From the NCBI RefSeq assembly GCF_000517265.1, contig NZ_AYSJ01000013.1:1-41417 (forward strand): 41,417 nt of DNA, given 5' to 3'. Under the pieces are notes generated by a model that ran no database searches, was not told the origin of the DNA, and worked only from the letters and a program-made list of their open reading frames with translations. A program made the position numbers and the translations under genes. Positions 1 to 9,633 of the stretch are shown here, one piece after another. Source of the DNA: Photorhabdus khanii NC19 (GTDB lineage: Bacteria > Pseudomonadota > Gammaproteobacteria > Enterobacterales > Enterobacteriaceae). Each line of letters begins with the position of its first letter. Position 1 is the first letter of the stretch.

Positions 1-1
1 G

Positions 2-1177
2 CCTTTTGGCCGGGGCGAGGCAGCAACAGAAACGCCGGCACTTGCCCATGAAGCATTTTATTTAGGCTTTACGGGGATACTACCGGGGCAAACGTTATCT
101 CTCTATTGGCAGTTAGAAGGCATTAAAGCACTCACTTTATCCTGGTCTTATCTCGACAAGAGCAATACCTGGAGTAAGTTGGATAAATTAGTTGACGATC
201 GAACTCGTAACTTGTTTGACCGGGGGATCTGGCGCACTTTATTGCCACAGGATGCTTCAAATCAAGCAGCTTTGATGCCGACGGGGCGGTACTGGCTCAA
301 AGCAGAGATAACTGATAAGAATAAGACTGATCCTCAGGATTACCCTGGAATTAAGGGCCTGTTGTATAACGCTACCACGGCAACTTTAGCCAACGCAGAA
401 ACTGTTGAGCAGGATCATTTTATTAACGGATTGGCCGCTGGCAGCATTAAACAACCTGTAAACACGGTTGTTGCCATTAGCAACGTCACCCAACCTTGGC
501 CTTCCTGGAACGGTCGCCCCCGGGAAACGGAGCAAGACTTCTTAAAACGAATTCCTGTCCGGCTCTCCCACCGTAATCGGGTACTGAGTTGGGGGAACAT
601 GGTCACCTTACTAAAAGATCATTTTGTCAGCCTATTTGATGTCAGACACCATTCTGGCGGTAAATTAACCACCATTCCTGCGCCGGGAAAACAACAATTA
701 ATTGTTATCCCTGACAACCGTTACAAAGATAATAATGATGCGCTACGTCCAGAGCTGAACCCGGCCCGGTTGGCAGAGATGGTTGAATGGTTAAGTCGAT
801 TAAGCAGCCCTTGGGCAACCATTGAAATTAACAATCCTACCTACGTTAACGTCCTGATCAGTTATCAACTGGTGTTTGTCTCGGGTGTTAATCCCGACTA
901 TGGCCATCATCAGCTACAACAGGAATTGAGCCGAAACTATATGCCGTGGGGAGAAAATCCGGCTATCGGTGTAACAACCGGTAACTGCATTGATTACTAC
1001 CAGTTATTAGCCACGATCCAGCAATTCTCTTTGGTTGAACGGGTCATGGGCTTAACCTTGGAAAAATATGGAAAGCAGGCAGGTGCAGTGGGTGAAAGTA
1101 TTTGGGCTGATGATAATGAAGTATTGATTTTAGTCTGGTCAAAAGAAAAGTTCGATAAGGAGTTAGCACATGAGTAA
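2..1177 (+). CDS. pvc11: PVC baseplate protein, Pvc11/Afp11-like (5' partial)
   Basis: The open frame runs without a stop from base 2, so the gene begins left of the window; the first in-window TTG (179) is internal, not a start. About 391 C-terminal residues are visible. Position fits the Afp11/Pvc11 baseplate component (T4 gp6-like) of extracellular contractile injection systems, which builds the wedge ring around the spike. A segment near residues 95-150 of the visible part (TQPWPSWNGRPRETEQDFLK, then a His/Arg-rich stretch) looks like the conserved core of phage baseplate J-type proteins. The stop overlaps the next start by 8 bases, and an AAGGAG ribosome site for the next gene lies inside this one, so the two are translationally coupled. 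Assignment rests on gene order and motif resemblance; the missing N-terminus prevents a length check. Confidence 0.72.
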   Translation, partial: PFGRGEAATETPALAHEAFYLGFTGILPGQTLSLYWQLEGIKALTLSWSYLDKSNTWSKLDKLVDDRTRNLFDRGIWRTLLPQDASNQAALMPTGRYWLKAEITDKNKTDPQDYPGIKGLLYNATTATLANAETVEQDHFINGLAAGSIKQPVNTVVAISNVTQPWPSWNGRPRETEQDFLKRIPVRLSHRNRVLSWGNMVTLLKDHFVSLFDVRHHSGGKLTTIPAPGKQQLIVIPDNRYKDNNDALRPELNPARLAEMVEWLSRLSSPWATIEINNPTYVNVLISYQLVFVSGVNPDYGHHQLQQELSRNYMPWGENPAIGVTTGNCIDYYQLLATIQQFSLVERVMGLTLEKYGKQAGAVGESIWADDNEVLILVWSKEKFDKELAHE

Positions 1178-4130
1178 TCAGGATGCTTTGTTTCCCATCG
1201 TCAAAGATGATATTGCCTTTGATACCTTACTTAACCAGGCAAAGGCTGTTATTGAACAACACTCCGGTAACTGCTGGAGTGATATGGGTGAAAGTGATCC
1301 CGGTGTCACCTTATTGGAAGCTTGTTGTTATGGTGCGTCAGATTTAGCTTACCGCCACTCATTACCACTCAAGGATCTGCTGACGCCCAGTAAAGCGGAA
1401 CAGACACCCGGCGATGGTATTTTTCCCAAGGAGTTTGGCCCGCAACAAATGCTGACTTGCGGCCCCATTACTGCTGAGGATTATCGTCGGGCATTGCTGG
1501 ATTTGCATAGTGACGATACAGTTAATGGTTACTTTTTATTTAATGATGTATTACTGATATGTGAACCAGAAGATAAGCGCTATACATACTGGTATAGCAA
1601 AACGGAACGAAAATACAGTTTTCAAATGCCAAAATCAGAGGGTGAACAGTTAACATTAAGAGGAAATTATTGGCTTTATTTACTCCCGAGTCGGGGAAGT
1701 GAGGATAATAAAACGTTGTCTGAGGATAGATTGAAAGCATTTCTGAAAGATAATCGTAATTTGGGAGAATGGGTTAGTCGGGTTATTTGGTTAGAACCCG
1801 TTGATTTACCATTGAAGATTGATATTCAGCTTGCTAATGACGTTAAAGATATTGCTGACATATTTGCGCAAATTTATATGATGGCGGAACAAACTGTACT
1901 TGAAAAGCCGTTACGTTATACCACTCAAGCGATGAAAGAAATGGGTTACAGTAATGAAGAAATCTTTGATGGCCCTTATTTACACCACGGCTGGATACCT
2001 GAATTACCGCCGATCAGAGATTATGACGGTTCTATGGTATTAAATTTAAGCCCTCTGGTTAACCAATTATTGGCTATTAAAGGTGTTCAAGGCGTTACTC
2101 GGCTGGAATTAGATAAGTATGATGCTGGCATTATTTCTCCGCTACCGGGCGATCATTGGTCTTGGAAAATTGTTAAAGAATATTATCCCAGGCTATGGGG
2201 TAGTGACCCCTTAGAATTGATTACCTCATCAGACAGCCCACTCACCATTACCGCTAAAGGTGGCGTTAATGTTACCGTATCTAAACAAGATATAGAGAAA
2301 AAGGTTATTGCGGAGCCACTATTTAATACACATCCAGAATTATTGAATTGGGGCAGATATCGTAAAGCCCTGGATTACTATCCGGTGAGTAATAAATTAC
2401 CTGCCTGCTATGGATTGCAAACTCATAAACATACCCTACAACAAGTGCAGTTACACCAATTTATACTGCCTTTTGAACAAATGTTAGCTAATAGCTGTGC
2501 CGAACTTGCTTTATTGCCAAAACTATTGGCTTTTAAACAACGGGGAAATACGGTATATGGTGCACAATGGCCTTTTAAGGTGAATACAGTCAGTCATAAA
2601 GTCCATCAAAATATAGAATCTGATTTAACAGAAAAGCTTCATAATGATTCATATATCTCTCATAAAGGTATTATTCAGGAGAGAAACTATGCAAAGGAGC
2701 TGGCTATCCTTGAATATCTGTTAGGCTATTTTGGTACTCATCGAGCAGCCAGGCCACTTATCCTCAGCCGCCAGGATTTTCTGTCCACTCAGCGCGATTA
2801 TTTGGCTCAACAGCCAGAGCTGGCCTATCAGCGTAATAATATTCGGATTGATAAAGTATCAGCGCTGCAAAAACGGATTGCGGCCCGGCTGGGTTTGGGG
2901 AAAAAATGTTTCAATGAGCCCCCGGATCTGGCTGACCTTCCTTTTTACTTGATTGAGCATCGTCGGCTCTTACCCGTAAAACCTGATGTGGCATTTGACA
3001 GTGAACAAACACCTGATGGATTGGAAATTAAAAGTCATCCTGATTCTAAAAGTCATCACTTAATTATCACCCAGCAAAGTGCAGCAGGGCGGTTATTGCA
3101 TGGACAGATGATTGATCTGATTATTAAAGGCGATAATGGATTCACCTTGCGGGGCCAAGTGATCACTGAGATTACAGAGAAATCATTTTATCTTGACACT
3201 CGTAACAGCGTTGTTTTGGAATACCGGTTAAAAGAAGTGCAGCAGGCATTTAAGGGTGGCAATCTGCGCTGGTGTGATAGCCCGGAGTGGTTGGAGGATA
3301 TGGATTATCAACTGGTTTATGCTGATGAGGCAGATCAAAATGGTGATGAAGATGAACGCTGGATCACTTCCAGTCCTCAAAGTCCCTTTCCTGCTATGAT
3401 CAAAGAAGGAGACGAAATCACGCTAAAATATAAAATTACTTCCTATGAACCAGTCAAAAAAATATCAGCTAACACGAAATCCCCATCTGACTATATGCTT
3501 AAAGCTTCGGTAAAAAAATTCGATCGTATTAAGGGTAAGATATTAATTACACGAAATAAAAACACCAAGGTTGCTTTCCCACAAAGGGAAAATGCATGGC
3601 GTTATCGCTGGTATTTCTCCAGTGCAGAATATGCTCATACTGATCGTTTTTCATTTGTCGTCAGCGTAGTGATTAATCGTCAGTTAATTGAGAATAAAAA
3701 TGTTGATCCTCACAAACTAGAATCGTGGGTAAAAACTGAGATTTTGGCTGAATTTCCTGCTCATGTTTCCATGATTATTCACTGGTTATCCCCAGAACAT
3801 TTCAGGAATTTTTCCAGCACTTATAAGCGTTGGCAAAATAATGGTACTCCTTTAGGGGATGAAGCATACCATATTTTAGAAATGTTAACGCTGGGACGTC
3901 TGCCTTCTGCATTAACTGGCATAGGGAATATGAGAATTGCCACTAAAGAACAGAAAACTGAGGTCATGGGTAAATCTGAAACAGAATGGCATTCTGAATT
4001 CATTGAGAGTAATCAATTACTATATATACCGAAAGTTCAAGAAGATATTCATCGTAGTAAAGAGAATGGAAGAAATCCATTAGTTGAAAATTCTCAATTT
4101 CAGTCTGGGGATAATAAAGACAGAGATTAA
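1170..4130 (+). CDS. pvc12: PVC baseplate protein, Pvc12/Afp12-like
   Basis: A 986-residue protein, the usual large second baseplate subunit in PVC/Afp clusters (T4 gp7-like wedge partner of Pvc11). The N-terminus (residues about 30-60) has the SDPGVTLLEACCYGASDLAYR pattern typical of baseplate J-like wedge proteins, where an acidic SDPG is followed by a Leu-rich helix. No signal peptide or membrane segment is seen, as expected for a particle assembled in the cytoplasm. The start is fixed by AAGGAG seven bases upstream and by the overlap with the preceding gene. The C-terminal 40 residues are polar and low-complexity, possibly disordered. A 146-base AT-rich gap follows before the fibre gene. 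Confident in role by context; no residue-level function is known to me. Confidence 0.78.
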   Translation: MSNQDALFPIVKDDIAFDTLLNQAKAVIEQHSGNCWSDMGESDPGVTLLEACCYGASDLAYRHSLPLKDLLTPSKAEQTPGDGIFPKEFGPQQMLTCGPITAEDYRRALLDLHSDDTVNGYFLFNDVLLICEPEDKRYTYWYSKTERKYSFQMPKSEGEQLTLRGNYWLYLLPSRGSEDNKTLSEDRLKAFLKDNRNLGEWVSRVIWLEPVDLPLKIDIQLANDVKDIADIFAQIYMMAEQTVLEKPLRYTTQAMKEMGYSNEEIFDGPYLHHGWIPELPPIRDYDGSMVLNLSPLVNQLLAIKGVQGVTRLELDKYDAGIISPLPGDHWSWKIVKEYYPRLWGSDPLELITSSDSPLTITAKGGVNVTVSKQDIEKKVIAEPLFNTHPELLNWGRYRKALDYYPVSNKLPACYGLQTHKHTLQQVQLHQFILPFEQMLANSCAELALLPKLLAFKQRGNTVYGAQWPFKVNTVSHKVHQNIESDLTEKLHNDSYISHKGIIQERNYAKELAILEYLLGYFGTHRAARPLILSRQDFLSTQRDYLAQQPELAYQRNNIRIDKVSALQKRIAARLGLGKKCFNEPPDLADLPFYLIEHRRLLPVKPDVAFDSEQTPDGLEIKSHPDSKSHHLIITQQSAAGRLLHGQMIDLIIKGDNGFTLRGQVITEITEKSFYLDTRNSVVLEYRLKEVQQAFKGGNLRWCDSPEWLEDMDYQLVYADEADQNGDEDERWITSSPQSPFPAMIKEGDEITLKYKITSYEPVKKISANTKSPSDYMLKASVKKFDRIKGKILITRNKNTKVAFPQRENAWRYRWYFSSAEYAHTDRFSFVVSVVINRQLIENKNVDPHKLESWVKTEILAEFPAHVSMIIHWLSPEHFRNFSSTYKRWQNNGTPLGDEAYHILEMLTLGRLPSALTGIGNMRIATKEQKTEVMGKSETEWHSEFIESNQLLYIPKVQEDIHRSKENGRNPLVENSQFQSGDNKDRD

Positions 4131-4285
4131 TTTATCTATAGGTAAAAATCGGATTAATATAGTATTACAATAAAAGATACTTGTTGTACTATTAAATTCG
4201 TTATCTTTAATTATTACTATGTCATTATGCAGTCATAATTTTAGGATGTTAGCAATAGAATAGACTAATATATAAGGTGATAAAA

Positions 4286-5557
4286 ATGGAAAAGAAAAAT
4301 AATATATCTAATTCAGAACTTAGTTCAGAAAATAATAATAACAAGGCAGATCTCTCAGCAGATGATTTAAAAAAACGCTTTAAAGCAGGTAGCATTCCAT
4401 TACAAATTGATTATGAACACTTAATTGATATTGCTGATATTGGCCGCAAAGCAACCGGGCAAGCGCCGAAACAGAATGGACCAGGAGCAGGATTGAAACT
4501 GGATGATAATGGTACACTTAATTTAAAAATAGGCACTATCACCAATAAAGACTTTTCTCCCTTAATGTTAAAAGAGGATATTTTGTCTGTAGACCTTGGT
4601 AGTGGTCTGATTAATGAGAACAATGGGATATGTGTTGGTCAAGGCCATGGCATTGTTGTAAATACAGATAATGTGGCTGTTAAAGCTGCCAACGGTATTA
4701 CCGTTGGTGAAAAAGGGGTGGAGGTTAAGGCTAAGAATAATGGCAGTATTTCCGTTGACTCAGATGGCATAGCTGTTAAGTGTTGGAAAGGGGGTGGGAT
4801 TGTAGTAACTGATAATACGGGTCTTTATTTAAAATTGGAGGGAGGAGATGGAAGTAACGCTTGGAGTGGTGTAAGTGGTTTGAGTCTGAGTGAGAGTGGT
4901 GTAAAAGTTAAAGCTAGTAATGGTATTAATGTTGATAAAAATGGTGTTTCAGTTAAAGCGGGCAATGGTATTAAGGTTGATGGTAATGGTGTCAGTATTG
5001 ATCCTGATAAAGTACTCCCCAGAGGAATGATTGTGATGTTCTCTGGTAGTAGTGTTCCTACAGGATGGGCGCTGTGTGATGGTGAGAATGGTACACCTAA
5101 TTTAATCGATCGATTTATTTTAGGTGGAAATTTTGATGGTCTTCATGGAAAGAGTAATACTCCAGTTTCAGGTAATAATAAAGATGACAAATCATTTAAT
5201 TTTAAATCTGATGAAGCCACATTAGATATCAATGGTAAAACAAATGGGATCTCATTATCTATTGGACAAATACCTAACCATAACCATCTTAGTGGAATAG
5301 TTATTGATACAGATATAATGGCTCAACATGGGGCTTTCGCGATCACGACAGACAAGAGAGCTGTAGCCTCTTCAAATAATACCAGAGATAGATTTCTTTA
5401 TTATTCAACCGGAATGACCACCTCTAAAGGAGATGTAAACGGAAGCAGCCCAGAAACACATAATCATGATATTAATTTAAAAAGCATTGGCAAGCATTCC
5501 CATAATAACAGAATAACAGTTCCTTATTATATTCTTGCTTTTATCATGAAAACTTAA
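4286..5557 (+). CDS. pvc13: PVC tail fibre with repeat shaft and phage tail-collar domain, Pvc13-like
   Basis: Receptor-binding fibre of the injection particle. I choose the ATG at 4286 because TAAGG sits correctly upstream; the GTG at 4277 overlaps that ribosome site. The product is about 423 residues. Residues 1-30 are Asn/Ser/Lys-rich. Residues about 40-65 are probably the baseplate anchor. Residues about 110-243 form a shaft of short Gly/Val repeats (NGI-x-V-x(4)-GV-x-VKA) expected to make a trimeric beta fibre. From residue 246 a phage tail-collar domain (RGMIVMFSGSSVPTGWALCDG) is clear, followed by His-rich NHNHLSG and THNHD motifs typical of metal-binding fibre tips, ending at a hydrophobic YILAFIMKT. 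Many PVC fibres instead carry an adenovirus-like knob. Target specificity cannot be read from sequence. Confidence 0.85.
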   Translation: MEKKNNISNSELSSENNNNKADLSADDLKKRFKAGSIPLQIDYEHLIDIADIGRKATGQAPKQNGPGAGLKLDDNGTLNLKIGTITNKDFSPLMLKEDILSVDLGSGLINENNGICVGQGHGIVVNTDNVAVKAANGITVGEKGVEVKAKNNGSISVDSDGIAVKCWKGGGIVVTDNTGLYLKLEGGDGSNAWSGVSGLSLSESGVKVKASNGINVDKNGVSVKAGNGIKVDGNGVSIDPDKVLPRGMIVMFSGSSVPTGWALCDGENGTPNLIDRFILGGNFDGLHGKSNTPVSGNNKDDKSFNFKSDEATLDINGKTNGISLSIGQIPNHNHLSGIVIDTDIMAQHGAFAITTDKRAVASSNNTRDRFLYYSTGMTTSKGDVNGSSPETHNHDINLKSIGKHSHNNRITVPYYILAFIMKT

Positions 5558-5610
5558 TATTTAAAAATTGCAAATTTAAGTCATCCATTTATCGCAAAGA
5601 GAGTATTAAC

Positions 5611-7515
5611 ATGATTTCGAAGCCAAATATATTAAATCGGATTGTTGTTGTTATTGAAGCAAATAATAAACAAGTGGCTAAGAAAGTATTGCACAGTTCC
5701 TTGTTTGACCGGAGAAACATACATAAATTATTAAACTTATACTTTGATAAATATAACTATAATCAGGATATATATTTTGAAAAATTAACTCTGGAACTTG
5801 ATAAAATAAATTTCCGTGACTTAAATTCATTGTTTCCTATTCGGCTTAATGCTGCTTTAAGTAAAGCATTGAAGAAATATCTGGTAAATAATAAGGTGAA
5901 GATTCTCACAGAAGATTCAATGATGCCAGAAAATCTTTTCAAGCCCTCTTTATTACATAGTGGTTACTTGTCCAATATCGAGGAGTTTATTCGATATTTA
6001 CATCAAAAAAGTGCTCAGTTAAATCCTGAAAAGGGAATGGAGAATAATAGAAATATTGATATTAATGTCGATATATTAATTGAACAATTAATGAAAACAG
6101 GGAAAAAATTAACATTATTACTGGCAAAAAGCTGTCTATCTGAACACAGCTTGCAGCGGATTTTATCTATCAGTCAACCTGCTTTATTAACCGCGATTAA
6201 TCGCAAGTTATCAGAGGATACTGATATATTTCAGCATCAAGGAAAGGCGGTTTATTCTTGGCAACTGGTATTGAATGCATTGGGATATATACATCGGCAT
6301 GATATGCAGGAAATACCTAAACCAGATGTGAAAGTGATATTATATATCACGGCTGAACTTGAAAGCAGCATACTTGATGTTGTGTCTATTATTACGTTAT
6401 TTCGCCAGAATATAGCAACTGAGAATGCCTTATTAAATGAATGGTTGAAGCCACTTTGGCAAATAGAATTGATTCCACAACTTTGTAAAAAACACCTCTC
6501 TGTTCAGGAATATGAAAATTTAGTTAATCGTTTTGGTTGTGAAAACCAGAGTTTTAGAAAACAAGCTCTACGGAAAATAACCGAAGTTGATCCATTATTA
6601 ACTGAATTATTACAGGCACTGGAGACAAAGCCTCGGCAACATCTACCACTATTAAATCAGCATCAATGTTCATTAATGGCCACAGCGATTCAAAAAGGAG
6701 AGGTCAAAGCTCAAAATATTCTCCAGCTATTTCAACATCCGGCGTTATATAACAGAGCTGGAACAACTTGGTTAGCGTCGCTATGGCAATTAGTTCCTGT
6801 TTTGCAGATATGTAAAAAACACCTTTCTGCTAAAGAATACCAAGATCTTTCGCAACGTTTTATTCTAAATGATGCAGATAAAAAATTAATTACCGAGGAT
6901 CGACAAGCATTATCGACATTGGGTAACCTGAGCATTACAGGTAATAGCCGTAACCAACCACAAATTATCAATAGATCACACGTTGACCGGGTTTCATTGA
7001 CTAAACAAATTTTCCCGTGTCAGGTCAATAATGCTGGAATATTGGTTTTATGGCCGATGTTACCTGCGTTATTTAATCAGCTTGGTTTGCTTGATGCACA
7101 GAAATTTATCCACCGTCAGGCTCAGTTCAATGCTGTGGGTTTCCTTGATTACCTGATTTGGGGAAACGAAGAAGTACAAACAGAACAAAAGATCTTGAAT
7201 AATATCCTGTGTGGGTTAATGGCTGACGAATTTATTGAATTAGCGCCTCTTGAACCAGAAAAACAGTTAATAATAGAACAATGGCTGGATGCTGTTATCA
7301 GTCAATTTCCTACTTGGAAAAAATTAAGCCGTAATGATGCGCGCCAACTGTTTTTACAACGACCGGGTGAATTGTTGATAGATGATCAGGAAATAAAAAT
7401 CAAAGTACAGCATCAACCATTTGATTTATTATTAACCGACTGGCCGTGGCCATTAAATATAGCAAAACTTCCCTGGCTAAAGAGCCCTTTACAGATTGAC
7501 TGGCAAAATATTTAA
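5611..7515 (+). CDS. pvc14: PVC tape-measure / length-control protein, Pvc14-like
   Basis: A 634-residue protein in the Afp14/Pvc14 position (contractile injection system tape-measure family). Such proteins set tube and sheath length. The N-terminus (FDKYNYNQDIYFEKLTLELD, residues about 44-63) matches the family's conserved opening in which a short helix precedes a predicted EKLxLDLG-like strand. The middle holds two copies of an approximately 33-residue repeat (residues about 276-308 and 385-417) sharing W-L-x(2)-LWQ and CKKHLS-x(2)-EY. The C-terminus is Trp-rich (LLTDWPWPLNIAKLPWLKSP), also typical. GAGAG lies upstream of the ATG. It is followed 9 bases later by the ATPase gene, so the two are co-transcribed. 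Function follows from family and position. Confidence 0.82.
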   Translation: MISKPNILNRIVVVIEANNKQVAKKVLHSSLFDRRNIHKLLNLYFDKYNYNQDIYFEKLTLELDKINFRDLNSLFPIRLNAALSKALKKYLVNNKVKILTEDSMMPENLFKPSLLHSGYLSNIEEFIRYLHQKSAQLNPEKGMENNRNIDINVDILIEQLMKTGKKLTLLLAKSCLSEHSLQRILSISQPALLTAINRKLSEDTDIFQHQGKAVYSWQLVLNALGYIHRHDMQEIPKPDVKVILYITAELESSILDVVSIITLFRQNIATENALLNEWLKPLWQIELIPQLCKKHLSVQEYENLVNRFGCENQSFRKQALRKITEVDPLLTELLQALETKPRQHLPLLNQHQCSLMATAIQKGEVKAQNILQLFQHPALYNRAGTTWLASLWQLVPVLQICKKHLSAKEYQDLSQRFILNDADKKLITEDRQALSTLGNLSITGNSRNQPQIINRSHVDRVSLTKQIFPCQVNNAGILVLWPMLPALFNQLGLLDAQKFIHRQAQFNAVGFLDYLIWGNEEVQTEQKILNNILCGLMADEFIELAPLEPEKQLIIEQWLDAVISQFPTWKKLSRNDARQLFLQRPGELLIDDQEIKIKVQHQPFDLLLTDWPWPLNIAKLPWLKSPLQIDWQNI

Positions 7516-7524
7516 AAGGTTTAT

Positions 7525-9609
7525 ATGAACTCTTTACTTAAAAAGAATCACTGTATGGTGGCTGAATTATGCTGGATTTATCCCCATCTGGAACGTATTG
7601 ATTTGCGGTTACAGCATTACTATTATCAAAACAGAGATAAATACGATTCCTTACCAGAGAGTTTTTTACTCACCGAAGATGAAATAAAACAACGTCTGGT
7701 GACACCATTAGGTATTCCTCATTGGATAATTAAAGAGGATGATATTGTTAGCCTGGCTGAAATCGAAGAAAACCCATCTTTTGATATATTATCCTTATTG
7801 GTTGAACGTTTTGAACTCACTGAATTTGAACGTGATGCTTTATTATTAGGTTTATTACCCCATTTCGACAACCGTTATCATGCGTTATTTGCTGCTTTGC
7901 ATGGTAACAGTAAGAAACAGTGGCCGAGTTTTGCTTTAGCGGTTGAATTATTTAGTGAACGTCAAAGTGATAGGCAATTACTGCAAAACAGCTTCTTACC
8001 GCAAACACCGTTAATTCGTAACCACTTATTACGGCTCAGTAACTATGAGGAACCTATTTGGCTACAAACGCAGTTTTTAACTCACAGCGCTGTCTGGCAT
8101 TTTCTATCAGGACAGAGGGTTATTCTACCACCATTGATAACTTGTGCTTACTGGAATACTCCGGCTTCACAAACTTGGTATCCATCAGCTCTTTATTATT
8201 CACTTGAAAAGATATTATTGAATGAAACGCATGAAATACGTCCGCTGGTAATATTAAAAGGAAAAGAGGGGAGTGACAGAGAATTAGCCGTGAGTAACAT
8301 TATGGCGTTTCATGGTATCAGTACTTTAATCCTTGATTTAGCCTGTCTGCCAGACGAAGAGAACCTAACTGTAATATTTAACTTACTAACAGAGGCAATA
8401 CGGGAAGCCCAGTTACACGATGCTTGTTTATTAATTCGCAACTTTTCTTTACTTGCAGAGGAAAAGAAAATATTGAATAGTGAGTTATCTGCTTTATTGA
8501 ATCAGCCAAAATTACGCGTAGTGTGTTTGATAGAGCCGCGAGACTCATTAGTGTGGATTAAATATTTGCCTATGGTGCAAATCGATATGCCCATAACAAC
8601 ACTGATAGAAAAAAAAACCATGCTAGAAAGAAGCTTACCAAGTCATGCTTCGGATAAAATTAATATTACTCAATTATGTCAGCGTTTTTCATTCACAGCG
8701 GAAACATTACCATTAATCCTTGAAGAAGCGTGTCAATACCAAATACTCCGACAACCGGAAGGCCAATTGGAAGAGCGCGATCTGAGTCAAGCATTAAGTT
8801 TCCGTGCTCAACAGAACTTAGGTAAATTAGCGCAGCGGATAACCCCAAAACGTAGTTTTAATGACTTAGTGGTTTCTGATGAATTAATTCAACAATTGAA
8901 AGAAATTATTGCTGCTATTAATTATCGTGATCAAATATTAGGTTCGGGTTTTCAGGAGAAAATAAGCTATGGTACAGGTATTAGTGCTTTATTTTATGGT
9001 GAATCAGGGACAGGTAAAACGATGGCCGCAGAGATTATTGCTGGGCATTTGGGGGTTGATCTGATTAAGGTCGATCTTTCTACGGTGGTAAATAAATATA
9101 TTGGTGAAACTGAAAAAAATATTTCCCGTATTTTCGATCTGGCCGAAGCGGATTCTGGTGTTCTGTTTTTTGATGAAGCCGATGCCTTATTTGGTAAACG
9201 CAGTGAAACCAAAGATGCCCAGGACAGACACGCTAATATTGAGGTTTCTTATCTGTTACAACGGTTGGAGGATTATCCGGGATTAGTTATTTTAGCCACC
9301 AATAATCGTAGCCATCTGGATAGCGCGTTTAATCGCCGTTTTAGCTTTATTACCCATTTTACTTATCCTGATGAAGAGCTACGTAAAAAAATGTGGCGGG
9401 CAATTTGGCCTGAACAAGTGAGATTATCGGATGAGATTAATTTTGAACATTTGGCTAAACGTGCCGATATAACCGGCGCTAATGTCAGGAATATTGCTTT
9501 ATTATCATCAATGTTGGCAGTAAATGATAATAATGAACAAATTGAAAATAAGTATATCGAGCGAGCAATTATACTTGAATTGAATAAAATTGGGCGATTG
9601 GTTTTTTAA
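7525..9609 (+). CDS. pvc15: PVC AAA+ ATPase, Pvc15/Afp15-like
   Basis: A 694-residue ATPase needed in Afp/PVC systems for particle assembly or payload loading. Residues about 1-450 are a family-specific N-terminal region with a degenerate nucleotide-binding fold. The active AAA+ module occupies about 455-690. Walker A is GESGTGKT at residues 492-499 and Walker B is VLFFDEAD with Asp550/Glu551. A sensor-1 Asn lies in ILATNN and arginine-finger candidates in FNRRF. A conserved DRHANIEVSYLLQRLE helix, characteristic of this ATPase group, lies between. It is soluble with no export signal. The start has AAGG upstream and follows pvc14 by nine bases. Identification is firm; its mechanistic step (disaggregase versus loader) is not settled by the sequence. 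Confidence 0.92.
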   Translation: MNSLLKKNHCMVAELCWIYPHLERIDLRLQHYYYQNRDKYDSLPESFLLTEDEIKQRLVTPLGIPHWIIKEDDIVSLAEIEENPSFDILSLLVERFELTEFERDALLLGLLPHFDNRYHALFAALHGNSKKQWPSFALAVELFSERQSDRQLLQNSFLPQTPLIRNHLLRLSNYEEPIWLQTQFLTHSAVWHFLSGQRVILPPLITCAYWNTPASQTWYPSALYYSLEKILLNETHEIRPLVILKGKEGSDRELAVSNIMAFHGISTLILDLACLPDEENLTVIFNLLTEAIREAQLHDACLLIRNFSLLAEEKKILNSELSALLNQPKLRVVCLIEPRDSLVWIKYLPMVQIDMPITTLIEKKTMLERSLPSHASDKINITQLCQRFSFTAETLPLILEEACQYQILRQPEGQLEERDLSQALSFRAQQNLGKLAQRITPKRSFNDLVVSDELIQQLKEIIAAINYRDQILGSGFQEKISYGTGISALFYGESGTGKTMAAEIIAGHLGVDLIKVDLSTVVNKYIGETEKNISRIFDLAEADSGVLFFDEADALFGKRSETKDAQDRHANIEVSYLLQRLEDYPGLVILATNNRSHLDSAFNRRFSFITHFTYPDEELRKKMWRAIWPEQVRLSDEINFEHLAKRADITGANVRNIALLSSMLAVNDNNEQIENKYIERAIILELNKIGRLVF

Positions 9610-9633
9610 ATATTTGTTAATTTTGGAGTCGAT

